Shown in pieces: positions 17,680 through 26,164 of a stretch of DNA of 60,329 bases. A program made the translations under genes and the position numbers. The stretch is from Acidobacteriota bacterium (GTDB taxonomy: Bacteria; Acidobacteriota; Polarisedimenticolia; J045), in assembly GCA_030949985.1 (NCBI GenBank), contig JAUZRX010000060.1, positions 1 to 60,329 on the forward strand, read 5' to 3'. Under the pieces are notes generated by a model. It was given only the letters and a program-made list of their open reading frames with translations. It searched no databases and had not been told where the DNA came from. Within the stretch, counting starts at the first letter, position 1; each line of letters opens with the position of its first letter.

Positions 17680-20061
17680 ATGACCGTGAGACAACCTGTT
17701 CTCGTCGTTGACTTTGACCAGCGCTCACTGGCGGCCGCCCGCAAGCGGCTCGAGGACGCGGGGTTCGCCTGTCGCTGCGCCGGGAGCGCACCCGAGCTCG
17801 ATGCCCAGCTCCAGGCCGGCACGCCCCCCGTAGTCGTTCTCGATCCCATGCTCCCGGGGAAGGACGGCTTCAAGCTCTGCCGGGAACTCAAGCGCAAGCA
17901 GAATGGCGCACCGGTAGTGATCATCTTCTCCCGCATCTTCAAGGGCCAGCGCTACCGCGCCATGGCCCGGGATGCCGGGGCCGACCTGTTCCTCGAGCGC
18001 CCCCGGGACGATCACCGCCTGGTCGAGGAGATCCGGCAACGCCTCGAAGCCCACCAGGAAGACCCGTCCCTTCTCGACCCTCGTACCGCCGCCCGTGTCC
18101 CCGGGTCTTCCACCGATGCCGACCCCGCCCTGGCCGACATCACGGACGACGAGATCGACGGCGCCCTCCAGCGCGCCCTGGGTTTCGCTTTGCCGGACGA
18201 CGCCGCCTCCTCACCCGATCCTGCTCCGGCCACGCCCACCGCGGACGCCGTCGCCGAAGTCGCGGCGGCGGCGGAATCCATCCCACCCGCCACAGGGCCG
18301 GTGGAGCAGGCAGAGGGGAGAGTCGACGCAGCCGACCTGTGGGCCAGCCTGGACCGCCTGGAGCTGGAAGTCGCTGAAGAGCTGGCGCCGACCCGGCCTC
18401 AACTGACGGCCTCGGTGATGTCGACACCGTCCAAGCCCGCCGTCGCGCCCCCCGGCCCGGCCCGCACCCTCGACTCACCGATGGCCTTTGGCCCGGCGGA
18501 GGAGCTCGAGTCCGCGGCGCCCCCGACCGTCACACCGGAGCTGGTGGATCTGCCCTCCACCGGCGTTCCTGACGGTCCCATCGCCGACTCCCAGGCCATC
18601 GAATCCGTCGTGGACTCGGTGATCGCCTTCGCGCCCACCGCCGAGACCGGGCCGGTTGCGCCCGGCGACGACGACGCCAACGAGGCACCACCGGCGGAAG
18701 TCGACGGCTTCGAAGCGGTCGGACAGGCCCCCGAACCCACCGGTGCGACCAGCGCCGAACCCGGTGCCGTGGACGCGGCGGCGGATGACGCCCCGCCGCC
18801 ATCCGTTCCCGAGCCGCTCCGGGGCATGGACGCCGGGACCGCCGAGTTGCTCTCCACCCTCGAAGAACTGGAAAGCAGCCTGCCCCCCGACTACGAAGCC
18901 GGGATGACGGGCGAGAGCGCCTGGACCGGCACGGGGAGCCTTGGCGGCCTGTCCGGCACCGCGGGCGAACCGGAACGAGCCCCCTTGCCATCCCGCGAGG
19001 AAGAGCCTTCGCTCGAGGATCTGCTCGACCAGCTCGCGGCCGATGGCCCCGACAGGCCCGCGCCCGCCGCGGCCGAGGCGCCGGACACCGAAGAGCCCGC
19101 CAGGGCGGCCGGGGCCTCACCGACGGGAGCGATGATGGAGGATCCGCCCTCGCGGCTCGCTTCGGGAGTCATGCTGTTGTCGTTCGCCATCGGCATCGTG
19201 CTGACCGGAGCCGTAGGTGGCTTCTTCCTCTCGCGCCGCCCGGCCCCCCCGGTCCAGCGTGCGCTGATGCCCATCACCCGGACCCACACCGGCGACGGCC
19301 GGGTCCCCATGATGAAAAGCCCGGCCGAAGCCCCGCCCCGAACGCAGGCCATGCGCCGTGTTCCCGAGTCGGTGGAAGAGCCGCCCCCCGTCGCCCGGCC
19401 GGTCGCCCCGCCGCCGACGCCCCGGCCGAGGGAGGCGGCCGCCGTCGGCCCGGTCGCCCCCGAGAAAAAGATCGAGCTTGCCCGGGCCAGGCCGGCCCCT
19501 CCCCGGCCACCGCAGCCGGCGGTGGCTCGCGCCGAAACGCCGAAACCGGCGGCGCCTCCCGTGGCGACATCGCCGCCTCCGCCGCTCCCCCAGGCCCCGC
19601 GCCGGGATCCCGTCCCCGCCGCGAAGACGGCCGATGCCCGACAGCCGCCCCCTCAGCCTCGCCCGGCCGCATCGACCACCCCACCAGGGGACCGCCCCCA
19701 GCCCTCGGCCCGCCTCGAGACCCCGCCCGAGCCACCGGCGGCGCCGGACCCGCTGGAGCCTCCCGCCCCGCTGGTCAGGCTCGGGGACCTGGACTATCCC
19801 CTGCGGCTGCTCGAAGCGCCCAAGCCCGAGCTGACGCCGGAGGCCCGGGAAGCCGAGGTCCAGGGCCGGGTCTTTCTCAGCGTGCTGGTGGATCCCAACG
19901 GCAACGTCAAGGATGCCAGGATCATGATCGAACCCGGCTACGGCCTGGGCCGAGCCGCGGCAGAAGCGGTGAAGCACTGGCGCTACAGCCCGCCGCGCAA
20001 CAAGGGCCGCCGGGCCCGTGTATGGAAGACGGAAGTCGTCGAATTCCAGCTTCCCCAGTAA
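17680..20061 (+). CDS. Receiver domain - TM - TonB C-terminal domain fusion, copy 2
   Basis: The product has 793 residues and is a paralogue of the gene just upstream. The receiver (~1-125) reads LVVDFDQRSLAAARKRL, then VVVLDPMLPGKDGFK with Asp55 kept, but GADLFLERP has Glu where the conserved Lys should be. The linker again carries GMDAGTAELLSTLEELE (~381-397), then an acidic stretch. The TM segment is MLLSFAIGIVLTGAVGGFFL (~495-515). A ~180-residue Pro-rich spacer, suited to crossing the periplasm, leads to the TonB C-terminal domain (~700-793): LTPEAREAEVQGRVFLSVLV, DPNGNVKDARI and AVKHWRYSP. No ExbB/ExbD genes are in the window. It has its own promoter, and a hairpin at 20085 ends the unit. 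Confidence 0.88.
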   Translation: MTVRQPVLVVDFDQRSLAAARKRLEDAGFACRCAGSAPELDAQLQAGTPPVVVLDPMLPGKDGFKLCRELKRKQNGAPVVIIFSRIFKGQRYRAMARDAGADLFLERPRDDHRLVEEIRQRLEAHQEDPSLLDPRTAARVPGSSTDADPALADITDDEIDGALQRALGFALPDDAASSPDPAPATPTADAVAEVAAAAESIPPATGPVEQAEGRVDAADLWASLDRLELEVAEELAPTRPQLTASVMSTPSKPAVAPPGPARTLDSPMAFGPAEELESAAPPTVTPELVDLPSTGVPDGPIADSQAIESVVDSVIAFAPTAETGPVAPGDDDANEAPPAEVDGFEAVGQAPEPTGATSAEPGAVDAAADDAPPPSVPEPLRGMDAGTAELLSTLEELESSLPPDYEAGMTGESAWTGTGSLGGLSGTAGEPERAPLPSREEEPSLEDLLDQLAADGPDRPAPAAAEAPDTEEPARAAGASPTGAMMEDPPSRLASGVMLLSFAIGIVLTGAVGGFFLSRRPAPPVQRALMPITRTHTGDGRVPMMKSPAEAPPRTQAMRRVPESVEEPPPVARPVAPPPTPRPREAAAVGPVAPEKKIELARARPAPPRPPQPAVARAETPKPAAPPVATSPPPPLPQAPRRDPVPAAKTADARQPPPQPRPAASTTPPGDRPQPSARLETPPEPPAAPDPLEPPAPLVRLGDLDYPLRLLEAPKPELTPEAREAEVQGRVFLSVLVDPNGNVKDARIMIEPGYGLGRAAAEAVKHWRYSPPRNKGRRARVWKTEVVEFQLPQ

Positions 20062-20084
20062 TCTACGACCCGCTCGAAACGAGA

Positions 20085-20108
20085 GAAGGCGTCCTCACGG
20101 ACGCCTTC
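20085..20108. terminator. Bidirectional hairpin between the TonB fusion and rpsU
   Basis: A 10-bp perfect stem (GAAGGCGTCC and its complement) has the 4-nt loop TCAC. On the minus strand it is followed by TCTCGTTT, so it is a better terminator for rpsU. It can also stop transcription from the TonB-fusion gene. Confidence 0.7.
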
Positions 20109-20131
20109 CCGATGGGCCTTGGAGACTGGAA

Positions 20132-20335
20132 CTACCGGCGCGCGCTCTTGCGCTCGGCCTTGCGACGCTTGCGATCGTTCTCGCGGCGGCGGCGGCGGCG
20201 GCGCTCAGAGGGCTTCTCGTAGTACTCGTGCTGGCGGATCGCCTTGCGGATCCCGAACTTCTCGACCTTCCGGCGGAAACGCCGAAGGGCCTTCTCCAAG
20301 TCTTCCTTCACCACCACGTAGGTCGAGTCAGGCAT
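20132..20335 (-). CDS. rpsU: Small ribosomal subunit protein bS21
   Basis: The protein has 67 residues, MPDSTYVVVKEDLEKALRRF, then GIRKAIRQHEYYEKPSERRR and a very basic Arg/Lys tail. This is the bS21 pattern (VxxxE..E.alrrFkr ... R.yeKPs..R). bS21 sits near the mRNA 3'-end/anti-SD region of 16S rRNA and helps initiation. ATG 20335 is preferred over TTG 20341 on homology, with GGAG ~9 nt upstream. It is monocistronic, with a promoter at 20505-20533, a ~163-nt leader that contains a hairpin, and a terminator directly downstream. Confidence 0.95.
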   Translation of the reverse strand: MPDSTYVVVKEDLEKALRRFRRKVEKFGIRKAIRQHEYYEKPSERRRRRRRENDRKRRKAERKSARR

Positions 20336-20360
20336 CAGCAATCACTCCAGTCTCTTCTGG

Positions 20361-20378
20361 CAGCTCCCCCGGGAGCTG
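20361..20378 (-). promoter_or_regulatory. Leader hairpin upstream of rpsU
   Basis: The perfect inverted repeat CAGCTCCC, 2-nt centre, GGGAGCTG lies 26 nt before the rpsU start and ~10 nt before its SD. It may fold in the mRNA leader and tune translation, for example by autogenous control. That is inference; no known leader motif was matched. Confidence 0.4.
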
Positions 20379-20504
20379 GGCGGGGCATACCTCCCCAGGC
20401 AGCAAAAAGCCCCAGCCAACCGGCCCCGTCGCCCCCTGGCAAACGCAGCAGGCGAGGCCGGATGGGCAGAGGGTCATCACCATCCGGAAGGATGACGCGG
20501 ACAA

Positions 20505-20533
20505 AGGCTACGGTCCGCCCCGGGGGCTGTCAA
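20505..20533 (-). promoter_or_regulatory. Sigma70-like promoter of rpsU
   Basis: On the minus strand TTGACA (20533-20528) and TAGCCT (20510-20505) are separated by 17 bp. It has a consensus -35 and optimal spacing, fitting a highly expressed ribosomal-protein gene. Confidence 0.6.
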
Positions 20534-20591
20534 GTCAGCGCCGGCCCGGCCCCGGGGGCACTTTCGCCCGAATCCCCTGAAAGAAGCTGGC

Positions 20592-20620
20592 TTGACGGGC
20601 CCTGGACCTCTCCGTAGGCT
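20592..20620 (+). promoter_or_regulatory. Sigma70-like promoter of accD
   Basis: TTGACG (20592-20597) and TAGGCT (20615-20620) are spaced by 17 bp. The predicted start is ~20627, about 32 nt before the accD ATG. It lies back to back with the rpsU promoter. Confidence 0.6.
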
Positions 20621-20658
20621 CTCTCGGTGGCCCGGCCTCGGGCCCGGAAGGTGGAGAC

Positions 20659-21534
20659 ATGGCCTGGTTCCAGAAGGCGAAGAAGCCCAGGGCGCGCTCG
20701 GAGGGGCGGCGCTCCCACATCCCCGAGGGGCTGTGGATCAAGTGCCAGGGCTGCGGCGAGGTGATCTACCGCAAGGAAGTGATCCGCAGGGCCTGGATCT
20801 GCCCCAAGTGCTCCTACCATTTCCACCTTTCCGCCACCCAGCGCCTCGAAGCCCTGCTCGACGACGGCCGCTACGACGCCTTCGACGCGAACCTGGCCTC
20901 CATCGACCCCCTGAAGTTCCGCGACAAGAAAGCCTATCGCGATCGCCTGCGGGACTACCAGGCCCGCACCGGTCTCGGGGACGCGGTGATCTGCGCCGAG
21001 GCCAGGTTGGGCGGGCACCCGATCGTGATCTGCGCGATGGAATACGCCTTCATGGGCGGCTCCATGGGCAGCGTGGTGGGCGAGAAGATTACCCGCGCCG
21101 CCGAGCGGGCCCTCGCCGCGCGGGTACCGCTGATCGTCATCTCCACTTCCGGCGGCGCCCGCATGCAGGAGGGCGCGCTGTCGCTGATGCAAATGGCGAA
21201 GATCTCCGCGGCCCTGGCTCGACTGCACGAGGCGGGCCTACCCTTCATCTCGATCCTCGCCGATCCCACCACCGGCGGTGTCACGGCCTCGTACGCCATG
21301 CTCGGCGACGTGAACATCGCCGAGCCCGGCGCGCTGATCGGCTTTGCCGGACCCCGGGTGATCGAGCAGACGATCCACCAGAAGCTGCCCCCCGGTTTCC
21401 AGCGCGCGGAGTTCTTGCTCGAGCATGGAATGGTCGACATGGTCGTCGATCGTGGTTCCCTGAGAAAGACCCTGATCGAGGTGCTCGAGCTGCTGTGGTT
21501 CGGGCCCCGCTACGACGAAGAGCCCGTCGCCTGA
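20659..21534 (+). CDS. accD: Acetyl-CoA carboxylase carboxyltransferase subunit beta
   Basis: The protein has 291 residues. The N-terminal zinc ribbon has two CxxC pairs (CQGC ~30, CPKC ~49). The crotonase-fold body follows with MEYAFMGGSMGSVVGEKI, STSGGARMQEGALSLMQMAK and DPTTGGVTASYAMLGDVNIA, all hallmark AccD segments. It transfers CO2 from carboxybiotin to acetyl-CoA as a heterotetramer with AccA, the first committed step of fatty-acid synthesis. accA is not in the window. GGTGGAG lies 5 nt before the ATG. It is 53 bp upstream of folC, the accD-folC order common in bacteria. Confidence 0.96.
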   Translation: MAWFQKAKKPRARSEGRRSHIPEGLWIKCQGCGEVIYRKEVIRRAWICPKCSYHFHLSATQRLEALLDDGRYDAFDANLASIDPLKFRDKKAYRDRLRDYQARTGLGDAVICAEARLGGHPIVICAMEYAFMGGSMGSVVGEKITRAAERALAARVPLIVISTSGGARMQEGALSLMQMAKISAALARLHEAGLPFISILADPTTGGVTASYAMLGDVNIAEPGALIGFAGPRVIEQTIHQKLPPGFQRAEFLLEHGMVDMVVDRGSLRKTLIEVLELLWFGPRYDEEPVA

Positions 21535-21587
21535 GCGCGATCCCGGCCTTTCCCTCATCTCCCATGCGGTGACATCAGAGGCGAGCC

Positions 21588-22952
21588 ATGGGTAGCCCTC
21601 CACTCGATCCCCTCTTCCAGTGGCTTTTCTCTCTCAGCGGTCCCTCGCTCAAGTGGGATATCGAAACCGCCCGGGAGTTCTGCGCCTGGCTGGGACACCC
21701 CCAACGGGCCTTTCCCTCGGTGCACGTGGCGGGAACCAACGGCAAGGGGTCGGTGGCGGCGATGATCCACGCCATGGCCGGCGCTTCGGGGCTGCGCGCG
21801 GGACTCCTGACCAGCCCACACCTGGTACGCCCCGAGGAACGCATTCGCGTCGGCGAGGACGAGATCAGCCCGCGAGCCTTCGCCGAACGGATCGAAGCCC
21901 TGCGCGACCAGGCCGCCCGGGCCCTCGACGCGGGCAAGCTGCCGCGACACCCCTCGTTTTTCGAAATGATCTGCGCCGCGGCTTTCGTCGAGTTCGCCCG
22001 GGAGCGGGTGCCCCTGGCGGTACTCGAAACCGGACTCGGAGGACGGCTCGATGCCACCAACGTGGTCTACCCGGTGGTCTCGGTGATCACCACCATCGCT
22101 CTCGACCACGTCAAGTCCCTGGGCGGGTCGATCACCGCGATCGCCCGGGAGAAGGCCGGAATCATCAAACCGGGGATTCCCGTACTCGCCGGCTGGATCG
22201 ACCCGGAGGCGGAAGCCGTCGTCAGGGCCGCGGCCCGGCGGCAGGGCGCGCCCTTCCACGCCGCGCGGGAGGAAATCGTCGTCACCCCCACGGCCGGAGG
22301 CGACGGCTTCGACGTGCAGACTCCCGAGCAGCGTTACCAGGGCCTGACCTGCGCCCTGGCGGGGCCGCACCAGCAGCGCAACGCCGCCCTGGCCCTGCGG
22401 GCCGCCGAACTGGCCCGGCAGCGGGGCGTCGCCTTCTCCACGCGGGGGTTGAGCGCAGGACTGGCCCGAGTGCGCTGGCCGGGCCGCCTGGAGAGCCTCG
22501 GGCAGGCGCCCACCTTCCTGCTCGACGCGGCCCACAACCGGGAAGGGATCGAGGCGTTGGCCGCCTGCCTGGAAGAACGGCCGCGACCGGCGCGACGGGT
22601 GCTGATCTTCGGCCTGACCGCGGGCCGCCCCCCCGCGGAGATCTTCGCTCCGCTGGCCGGACGGGTCGACGCGGTGGTCCTCACCCGACCCCGCAGCCCC
22701 AAGGCGGTCGCCACGGGGGAGATCGCCGCCGCCATCGCCCCGGCAAGCCCGGCGCTGTGGCAGCGGGACGAGGTGGGCGAAGCCATCGCCCTGGCCCGGC
22801 GGGAAGCCGGCCCGGCAGGGGAAGTGCTGGTCACCGGCTCGCTCTACCTGGTCGGCGATGTACGCCGGGAATTGCTGGACCTCGAAGGACCGTGGCGGCG
22901 GCCCGCCGAGAAGGTGCCGCCCGTCGAGAGCGCAAACCACCATGTTTCCTGA
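21588..22952 (+). CDS. folC: Folylpolyglutamate synthase / dihydrofolate synthase
   Basis: The protein has 454 residues and belongs to the Mur ligase family. The P-loop GTNGKGSVAAM is at ~47-57, TSPHLVRPEERIRV at ~76-89, LETGLGGRLDATNVV (the FolC-specific strand) at ~146-160, and the carbamylated-Lys region TTIALDHVKSLG at ~169-180. A C-terminal domain follows with FLLDAAHNREGIEAL. It adds glutamate to folates and converts dihydropteroate to dihydrofolate, ATP-dependently, in the cytoplasm. The gene end overlaps trmB by 11 bp. Confidence 0.95.
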   Translation: MGSPPLDPLFQWLFSLSGPSLKWDIETAREFCAWLGHPQRAFPSVHVAGTNGKGSVAAMIHAMAGASGLRAGLLTSPHLVRPEERIRVGEDEISPRAFAERIEALRDQAARALDAGKLPRHPSFFEMICAAAFVEFARERVPLAVLETGLGGRLDATNVVYPVVSVITTIALDHVKSLGGSITAIAREKAGIIKPGIPVLAGWIDPEAEAVVRAAARRQGAPFHAAREEIVVTPTAGGDGFDVQTPEQRYQGLTCALAGPHQQRNAALALRAAELARQRGVAFSTRGLSAGLARVRWPGRLESLGQAPTFLLDAAHNREGIEALAACLEERPRPARRVLIFGLTAGRPPAEIFAPLAGRVDAVVLTRPRSPKAVATGEIAAAIAPASPALWQRDEVGEAIALARREAGPAGEVLVTGSLYLVGDVRRELLDLEGPWRRPAEKVPPVESANHHVS

Positions 22953-23592
22953 CCTGCCCATCGCCGACCGCCGCACCGACGACTTGATCCGCCTGGATTT
23001 GCCCGATCCGCCGGGCCCGATCGATCTGCCCCGTCTTTTCGGCAACGACCACCCGGTAGAGCTGGAAATCGGTGTGGGCAAGGGACGCTTTCTGCTGCTC
23101 GCCGCCGCCGCCCGCCCGGAGACGAACTTCATCGGCATCGAAGTGGCCCGGGCCTACCACGAGAAGACGCTCGACCGCCTGGCCAAGCGGGCCCTGACCA
23201 ACGTGCGGCTGGTACACGGCGAGGCGGGACACTTCGTCGCACGCTGCCTCGGCCCGGCGAGCCTGGCGGCGATCCACGTGTACTTCCCCGATCCCTGGCC
23301 CAAGAAGCGGCACCACAAACGACGGCTGATCCGTCCCGCGGTACTCGAGCACTTCGCCCGCGTCCTGGCCCCCGGCGGCCTGCTGCGGGTGGTCACCGAT
23401 CACGCGGACTACGCCCTGGTGATCGGCGAGGTGCTGACCGCCAACCCCGAGTTCGAGAAAGCCGCGGCGACCCCGGGCCTGTGGGAACTGCCCGGCATGG
23501 GCGACTACACCACCGGCGGCGTGACCAACTTCGAGATCAAGTACCGCCGCGAAGGCCGGCCGATCCATCGCTTCGCCTTTCTGCGTCGCTGA
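22942..23592 (+). CDS. trmB: tRNA (guanine-46-N7)-methyltransferase
   Basis: The protein has 216 residues. The SAM-binding motif is ELEIGVGKGRFLLLAA (~36-51). The family fingerprint is YFPDPWPKKRHHKRRL (~115-130), followed by DHADYA and a C-terminal FEIKYRREGRPIHRF. It methylates N7 of G46 in the tRNA variable loop. ATG 22942 lies inside the end of folC (11-bp overlap), so it is translationally coupled; the upstream in-frame extension has no family match. Confidence 0.95.
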   Translation: MFPDLPIADRRTDDLIRLDLPDPPGPIDLPRLFGNDHPVELEIGVGKGRFLLLAAAARPETNFIGIEVARAYHEKTLDRLAKRALTNVRLVHGEAGHFVARCLGPASLAAIHVYFPDPWPKKRHHKRRLIRPAVLEHFARVLAPGGLLRVVTDHADYALVIGEVLTANPEFEKAAATPGLWELPGMGDYTTGGVTNFEIKYRREGRPIHRFAFLRR

Positions 23593-23693
23593 CCGTTCTC
23601 CAGGGCCGGAGATCCGCGGCGCCCCTTCCCCCCACCGGGAGGAGAAGCCGGCAGCGATCCCCCTCCGCGCCAGCCGCAGAGCACCATGCCTCC

Positions 23694-24866
23694 ATGGCGA
23701 TGCGGGATCCTCACCTGGAAGGGTGGCTGCGGCTGGCGCGGTGCCGGGGCATCGGAGCGCGACGGGCGGCGACGCTGGCGGAGCGGGCGGGCGGAGCGGA
23801 CTTTCTCGCCGATCCCGAGCCCCAGTGGCTGGAGCGTCGCGGACTGAACGAGGCCACCTGCCGGCGGTTGTCGGAGCACCGGCTGTCCCGCGCGGTGAAG
23901 GCGGAACTGCGCTGGGCCCGACGGCATGGCTGGAGCCACGTCCACCGCGACCACCCCCTCTACCCCCGCCAACTCGCGGCGATCGACGATCCACCACCGG
24001 TGCTCTGCTGCCGGGGCGACACCAGCCTGCTGCGGGAGATCCCCGTGGCCCTGGTGGGTTCCCGCAGGCCTACCCGCTACGGGCTGACCATGGCGGCACG
24101 GCTGGCCGCCCCCCTGGCGGCGCGGGGGCTGGTGGTGGTCAGCGGCCTGGCCGAGGGCATCGACGCCGAGTCCCATCGGGCGGCCCTCGAAGGCGGCGGC
24201 GCCACCCTGGCGGTGATGGCCACCGGTCCCGATCGCGTCTACCCCACCGCCCACAGGGCGCTGGCCGAGCGCATCGCCCGGCGGGGACTCCTGCTCACCG
24301 AGGCCGCGCCCGGCGCGTCGGTCAGCCCGGGTTGCTTCCCCCGCCGCAACCGGATCATTTCCGGACTGAGCTGGGTCGTGGTGGTGGTGGAGGCCGCCGA
24401 GCGCTCGGGCTCCCTGGTCACCGCCGACCTGGCCGCCGAACAGGGCCGCGAGGTGCTGGCGGTGCCCGGCCGGCTCAACGAGGCCAGTGCGGCGGGAGTG
24501 ATACGCCTGCTCGACGAGGGCGCCGGGCTGGCCCTGGGCCCCGACGACGTGATCGCCGCCCTCAACCCGGTACTGCGCCCCTTCCTCGAACAGCAGCCGG
24601 CGGACGACCCCCTCGCCCAGGGCCGTCCCCCCATGCCCGGACTGCCCGACGAGGACTGCCGAGCCGTCTACGATCTGCTCCCCGAAAACGATCCGCTGGA
24701 ACTCGACGCGATTCTCGCCCGGGCCGAGGCGGAAACCGATGCCGTGCTCACCATGCTCTTCTCCCTGGAGATGGCGGGATGGATCGAGCGGCTTCCCGGA
24801 AACCGCTACGCCCGCTGCCGGACGGACTCCGCACAACGCCGGCGGGGCGCTATGCTCGACCCGTGA
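23694..24866 (+). CDS. dprA: DNA processing protein DprA (Smf)
   Basis: The protein has 390 residues. An N-terminal helical (SAM/HhH-like) region is followed by the Rossmann core: VALVGSRRPTRYG (~118-130), VVSGLAEGIDAESHRAAL (~149-166), FPRRNRIISGLS (~217-228) and SGSLVTADLAAEQGREV. A C-terminal winged-helix (DML1-like) domain (EDCRAVYDLLPENDPLELDA) ends it. DprA loads RecA on incoming single-stranded DNA during transformation, so this organism may be competent. ATG 23694 fits the family N-terminus. The stop overlaps the next GTG (GTGA). Confidence 0.94.
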   Translation: MAMRDPHLEGWLRLARCRGIGARRAATLAERAGGADFLADPEPQWLERRGLNEATCRRLSEHRLSRAVKAELRWARRHGWSHVHRDHPLYPRQLAAIDDPPPVLCCRGDTSLLREIPVALVGSRRPTRYGLTMAARLAAPLAARGLVVVSGLAEGIDAESHRAALEGGGATLAVMATGPDRVYPTAHRALAERIARRGLLLTEAAPGASVSPGCFPRRNRIISGLSWVVVVVEAAERSGSLVTADLAAEQGREVLAVPGRLNEASAAGVIRLLDEGAGLALGPDDVIAALNPVLRPFLEQQPADDPLAQGRPPMPGLPDEDCRAVYDLLPENDPLELDAILARAEAETDAVLTMLFSLEMAGWIERLPGNRYARCRTDSAQRRRGAMLDP

Positions 24867-26164
24867 AACGCGCCTCCGACAAAGGACTCCCCTGGGGTGA
24901 GCAACGCCTCGCCTGGCCGCGGCTCGCGCCGCCCGCCCGGTGGCTCGAGCCGGAGCAGCCACCGCCGACCCCCGCCGATCCCCGGCCCGCCGCCCGGCAG
25001 GCTGCCGCGGCCGTGGCGCGGCGGCTGAGAGGCGGTGGCCGGCTGGCCCTGGTCGTCCCTGACCGCACACGGCCCCTGCCCCTGGCCGGGTTGTTGCCTC
25101 CCGTCGCCCGGGCCCTGCAGGACGCGGGTATAGACCTCTCCCGCGTCAGCCTCCTGTCCGCCTCGGGCATGCACCGCCCCATGACGCCCGGGGAGTTGCG
25201 CGCCTGGATCGGCCCCGAGGCCTGCGAGGGGTTCACCCGACTCGAACCCCACGACGCCCGCGGCCCCTGCGCCCGCCTGGGCGTGACCTCGTCGGGTATC
25301 GACGTCCTGGCCCACCCCGCCGCCGCCGAGGCCGCGGCCCTGCTGGTGCTGGGGCGACTGGTCTTCCACTACGTCGCCGGCTTCGGGGGCGGCCGCAAGA
25401 TGCTCGTACCCGGCATCGCCGGCATCGAGACCATCGTCGCCATGCATGCCCGCTGCCTGTCCCCCCGGCCGGGCTCCGGTCGTCATCCCGCCTGCCGCCC
25501 CGGCCGGCTCGAGGGCAACCCGGTGCACGAGGCGGCCTGCCAGGCGGCGGCTCTCTTTCCGCCCGCGGTGGGCCTCCACGTGGTGGTCGAACCGGGAGCG
25601 GTGATGACCCGCGTCACGGCCGGAGATCTCTTCACCGACCACCGCCGCGAGGCCCGGCGCTTTGCCGCCACCCACCGGGTCACAGTGCCGGAACCGGTCC
25701 CGGCGCTGGTGGTCTCGGCCGGCGGCCATCCCCTCGACCGCAACATGGTCCAGGCCAACAAGGCCCTCGCCGCCGTGACCGAGATCGTTCGCCCCGGCGG
25801 CGCGATCTTGCTGCTGGCCCGCTGCGCCGACGGCGTGGGCAACCCCGAGCTGCTCGAAGGCCTGCGCCTGGGCTCGTCGACCGCTATCGAACAGGAACTG
25901 CGCCGGCGCTTCCGGGTGGGGCTGCACACGGCCCTGGCGTTGCGCGGCTTTTGCCGGACCTTCCGCGTGCTGGCCCTGACCGAAGCCGACGATGAAGTGC
26001 TCGAGCTGGCCGGCATCGAGCGGGTCGCCGACCTGGCCGCGGGCCTGGCCCGCATCGGAGAGATCACCGGTGACGAGCCTGTCGTCGTCGCCCCCCGGGG
26101 AGCCGGCCTGCTCTACAGCACGCTTCAGGTAAGATCCCTGCTTTCCGAGGAGCCACCACCGTGA
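24863..26164 (+). CDS. LarA-like nickel-dependent lactate racemase family protein
   Basis: The protein has 433 residues. Family elements are VVPDRTRPLP (~73), SASGMHRPMT (~106), the His-containing VFHYVAGFGGGRKMLVPGIA (~171-190) with the Lys that in LarA holds the nickel-pincer nucleotide, EGNPVHEAA, and VSAGGHPLDRNMVQANKAL (~289-307). LarA enzymes racemise or epimerise 2-hydroxy acids; the substrate here is unknown. The cofactor-making genes larB, larC and larE are absent from the window. The gene starts with GTG inside the dprA stop and ends inside the start of the next flavoprotein gene (GTGA), so the three form a tightly coupled set with no obvious shared pathway. Confidence 0.82.
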   Translation: MKRASDKGLPWGEQRLAWPRLAPPARWLEPEQPPPTPADPRPAARQAAAAVARRLRGGGRLALVVPDRTRPLPLAGLLPPVARALQDAGIDLSRVSLLSASGMHRPMTPGELRAWIGPEACEGFTRLEPHDARGPCARLGVTSSGIDVLAHPAAAEAAALLVLGRLVFHYVAGFGGGRKMLVPGIAGIETIVAMHARCLSPRPGSGRHPACRPGRLEGNPVHEAACQAAALFPPAVGLHVVVEPGAVMTRVTAGDLFTDHRREARRFAATHRVTVPEPVPALVVSAGGHPLDRNMVQANKALAAVTEIVRPGGAILLLARCADGVGNPELLEGLRLGSSTAIEQELRRRFRVGLHTALALRGFCRTFRVLALTEADDEVLELAGIERVADLAAGLARIGEITGDEPVVVAPRGAGLLYSTLQVRSLLSEEPPP

